From SIG452 sp045580405 (lineage in GTDB: Bacteria; Bacillota; Clostridia; UMGS1840): DNA of 17,231 bases. The stretch is from positions 1 through 17,231 of the forward strand of contig JAZNNT010000124.1 in NCBI GenBank assembly GCA_045580405.1, given 5' to 3'. Shown here piece by piece: positions 15,673 through 17,231 of the stretch. The translations under genes and the position numbers were made by a program. Each line of letters opens with the position of its first letter. The first letter of the stretch is position 1. A model generated the notes under the pieces. It saw only the letters and a program-made list of their open reading frames with translations. It had not been told where the DNA came from and ran no database searches.

Positions 15673-16285
15673 AACTGTGGCGCTGTATTCTAGTCAACTA
15701 TGTGTTATTGAAGACGGGGCTAAAAATCCGTTAAAGAGCATATCGATGAAGTTCCTTGTGTTTGCTGCGGACGCCCAGTCCGGGGTGGATGCTGGGAGTT
15801 AAGGTTATGGGGCAACCGTTAATGGCATAGCGGAGGAAACCCTATTTCCGTGGAGACCTGTTCTCGTGGTTGACAATTTCTGCAATTTAATTTTTGCAAG
15901 CTGTCTTCTACGGCTCAGGATTAAACCTGCAATTGCGGTACGATACCTAAGTAAAGTGCTGTGTGCAGAGTAGCTTGCCTTGAAGTGGGCAGACGGGGAG
16001 ATTCGGATCAGGCTTTTTTGGGAATGGCCATCTCAGGAAGCTATTGCCGGTTGAAACTCTGCTTGCAAAACAGGATTAAATAACACAAATGTTGTATGGG
16101 AAAACCACTAGACAGAATAGAATCGGAGGATTGCAGTGCGGACTCAGTGGCGATCGAGTGCAGTAATTAGGCAACTGTGCTGAAAGTGCTTTAAAGAGAA
16201 ATCGCTCTATTGGCGACAAGGAGTAGCACTTTGGGAAATCCAACTCGACCTATGCCGCAGAATTTACTCCGATTCTGCCACGTTC
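15673..16285 (+). ncRNA. ole: OLE RNA (Ornate, Large, Extremophilic)
   Basis: About 610 nt without any credible ORF lie between DUF212 and a four-helix membrane protein gene, inside an nusB-xseAB-ispA-dxs cluster. This is the known neighbourhood and size of OLE RNA. The stretch is less AT-rich than neighbouring intergenic DNA and full of short helices: CCCAG/CTGGG (15774-15778, 15792-15796), TTAAGGTT with AACC-G-TTAA (15799-15806, 15814-15822), CAGG/CCTG (15916-15919, 15926-15929), TGCC/GGCA (15976-15979, 15988-15991), AAAGTGCT/AGCACTTT (16183-16190, 16225-16232) and GCAGAAT/ATTCTGC (16257-16263, 16272-16278). OLE RNA is known to bind the membrane protein OapA, encoded next, and has been linked to stress tolerance and Mg2+ homeostasis in Bacillus halodurans. 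The boundaries are my estimates: the 5' end from the -10 at 15661, the 3' end from the last hairpin. RNase P RNA and tmRNA were considered and do not fit. Confidence 0.85.
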
Positions 16286-16292
16286 ACTTTTC

Positions 16293-16379
16293 AATTGTAA
16301 AATGACATTGTGCACACAATCTTACAATATTCCACAATAACCAAATGTCCGAATCTGTTTTACAATTTTTAAGACATTT
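16293..16379 (+). promoter_or_regulatory. Competing inverted repeats between OLE RNA and oapA
   Basis: AATTGTAAAA (16293-16302) can pair with TTTTACAATT (16358-16367), 10 bp, or its ATTGTAA part (16294-16300) with TTACAAT (16322-16328) enclosing ATTGT/ACAAT (16307-16311, 16316-16320). AAATGTC (16343-16349) pairs with GACATTT (16373-16379). These folds compete. There is no U-tract, so it is not a standard terminator. It might form a processing site, the 3' boundary of OLE, or a translational control element for oapA. Confidence 0.4.
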
Positions 16380-16450
16380 TAATAGTGATTACAAATCATC
16401 AAATTGATTTTTATATATGTCAGAGATTACCAAAAAAAACGGAGAAAACT

Positions 16451-17068
16451 ATGGAATCAAACAAAAAAGAAGAAATTCCCAAGCCGAAGAAAAAGCCAAT
16501 AAGCTGGGCAGTGAAAGCCACTGTTATTACCTTTTGTATTTCCTTTTTCTTAGGTGTTTTTGCAGATATTTTATCGAAAAACTTAAGCTTTGTTCCTGCA
16601 CTTTTGGTGCTTATTTTCATCATTTTGGTTGGGATTGTTGCAGACATGGCAGGAATTGCCATTGCCACGGCGGATGAAAGAACCTTAAATGCCATGGCAG
16701 CCAGAAAGATGCGGGGTGCCAAAGAGGCGTTATCTCTTTTAAAAAGTGCGGAAAAAGCAACCAGTATTTTTAATGATGTGATCGGTGACATTGCAGGTAT
16801 CATCAGTGGTGCCACCGGTGCTACTATCGGGGTGTATGTAATCAGGATGTTAGGGGATCTCATTGCTTCGGGTAATGCGCAATTCGGAGAGTTGATTACC
16901 CTCAGCTTGTTGTCTGCCGTTATTGCATCGCTAACGGTTGGAGGAAAAGCTGCAGGAAAAAAATATGCCATAAAAAATGCTGAAAAAATTGTGTATCTGG
17001 TTGGCAGAACAGCATATTTTTGCAAACGGATTACCAATGTGAAAAACTGGTTCCGAAAAGAACATTAA
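16451..17068 (+). CDS. oapA: OLE-associated membrane protein OapA
   Basis: This 205-residue protein has a lysine-rich N-terminus (5-15), hydrophobic segments near 20-41, 47-72, 112-134 and 146-165, and a basic C-terminal tail (166-203). This fits the small, basic, four-helix OapA protein that binds OLE RNA and tethers it to the membrane. DVIGD (109-113) at the start of the third helix supplies the DxxxD motif that I recall as conserved in OapA. Basic residues lie between helices 2 and 3 (RKMRGAK, 85-91). The family has been compared with Mg2+ transporters; a transport role is not proven by the sequence. The ATG at 16451 follows CGGAG, while an upstream in-frame GTG at 16385 has no ribosome binding site and overlaps the inverted repeats. 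The assignment rests on topology, motif and its place directly after OLE RNA and before dxs. Confidence 0.85.
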   Translation: MESNKKEEIPKPKKKPISWAVKATVITFCISFFLGVFADILSKNLSFVPALLVLIFIILVGIVADMAGIAIATADERTLNAMAARKMRGAKEALSLLKSAEKATSIFNDVIGDIAGIISGATGATIGVYVIRMLGDLIASGNAQFGELITLSLLSAVIASLTVGGKAAGKKYAIKNAEKIVYLVGRTAYFCKRITNVKNWFRKEH

Positions 17069-17098
17069 TTTAGTAATAAAAAACACGAGGAAACGAAC

Positions 17099-17231
17099 GT
17101 GACACATCAATCTTTATTTGAAAAATTGAATGAATATCAGAATCTGAAAGATATGCCGATTTCCCAGCTGCAGACTTTGTGTGACGAAATCCGAAGCTTT
17201 TTAATTGATTCTGTTTCCGAAACCGGAGGAC
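17099..17231 (+). CDS. dxs: 1-deoxy-D-xylulose-5-phosphate synthase, N-terminal part (3' end outside window)
   Basis: The 44 visible residues, starting at GTG 17099 after GAGG at 8 nt, contain LKDMPISQLQTLCDEIRSFL (16-35), then IDSVSETGG at 36-44. That is the N-terminus of Dxs, where the sequence normally continues into the GGHLASNLG segment. Dxs makes DXP from pyruvate and glyceraldehyde-3-phosphate with thiamine diphosphate, the first step of the MEP isoprenoid route, and so works upstream of the IspA encoded in the same cluster. It starts 30 bp after oapA. The catalytic regions lie outside the window. Confidence 0.9.
   Translation, partial: MTHQSLFEKLNEYQNLKDMPISQLQTLCDEIRSFLIDSVSETGG

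Noticed and set aside
15673..16285. RNase P RNA, tmRNA or group II intron as the identity of the large structured region
   Set aside because: GGAGGAAACCC near 15832 faintly resembles an RNase P element, but other core motifs are missing. There is no tRNA-like ACCA end or tag frame for tmRNA, and no intron domain V or reverse transcriptase. Size and neighbours fit OLE better.
16385..16450. An N-terminal extension of OapA from the GTG at 16385
   Set aside because: No ribosome binding site precedes it, it follows directly on the inverted repeats, and CGGAG correctly positions the ATG at 16451.
16420..17037. A 205-codon open frame on the minus strand opposite oapA
   Set aside because: It is the antisense of a coding gene with hydrophobic codon bias and has no ribosome binding site or recognisable family.

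Overview
The window looks like a chromosomal segment from a low-to-moderate-GC, Gram-positive, anaerobic member of the Clostridia. The evidence is the glycyl-radical pyruvate formate-lyase pair, S-layer-homology protein, lipoproteins with lipoboxes, an Asp23-family protein, strong GGAGG-type ribosome binding sites and sigma-A-type promoters. No tRNA, rRNA, CRISPR array or transposase is visible.

Layout, left to right. (1) Positions 1-1521, minus strand: an SLH-domain surface protein followed 7 bp later by glmM (3' end outside the window), driven by a near-consensus promoter at 1614-1643. (2) Positions 1691-2383, plus: a DUF421/YetF membrane protein. (3) Positions 2403-6027, plus: a promoter with an extended -10, a structured leader, pflB, pflA and a small lipoprotein gene, closed by a hairpin at 6006-6027. 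(4) Positions 6077-6558: a YdcZ-type DMT membrane protein and its terminator. (5) Positions 6560-8096: an isolated pair of phage-tail-like genes (a tail-fibre-like protein and a 74-residue companion) with no other phage genes, bounded by terminators. (6) Positions 8100-11710, minus: a three-gene RbsABC-type sugar ABC importer. (7) A 359-bp AT-rich divergent control region. (8) Positions 11965-17231, plus: asp23-nusB-xseA-xseB-ispA-DUF212, then a roughly 610-nt structured non-coding region, then a four-helix membrane protein, then the start of dxs.

The most notable element is that last cluster. The roughly 610-nt gene-free stretch between ispA/DUF212 and dxs, rich in short helices and followed by a small membrane protein with a DxxxD motif, matches the size and gene neighbourhood of OLE RNA (Ornate, Large, Extremophilic) and its partner OapA. 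An exact TATAAT overlapping the DUF212 stop codon sits where a dedicated OLE promoter would be expected. Between OLE and oapA there is a set of mutually exclusive hairpins that I cannot assign to a known element.

The right-hand genes combine isoprenoid precursor supply (dxs, ispA), a PAP2-like membrane protein, DNA repair (exonuclease VII), antitermination (NusB), an envelope protein (Asp23) and the OLE/OapA membrane ribonucleoprotein. All assignments come from reading the sequence and from memory of the families; no database search was made.
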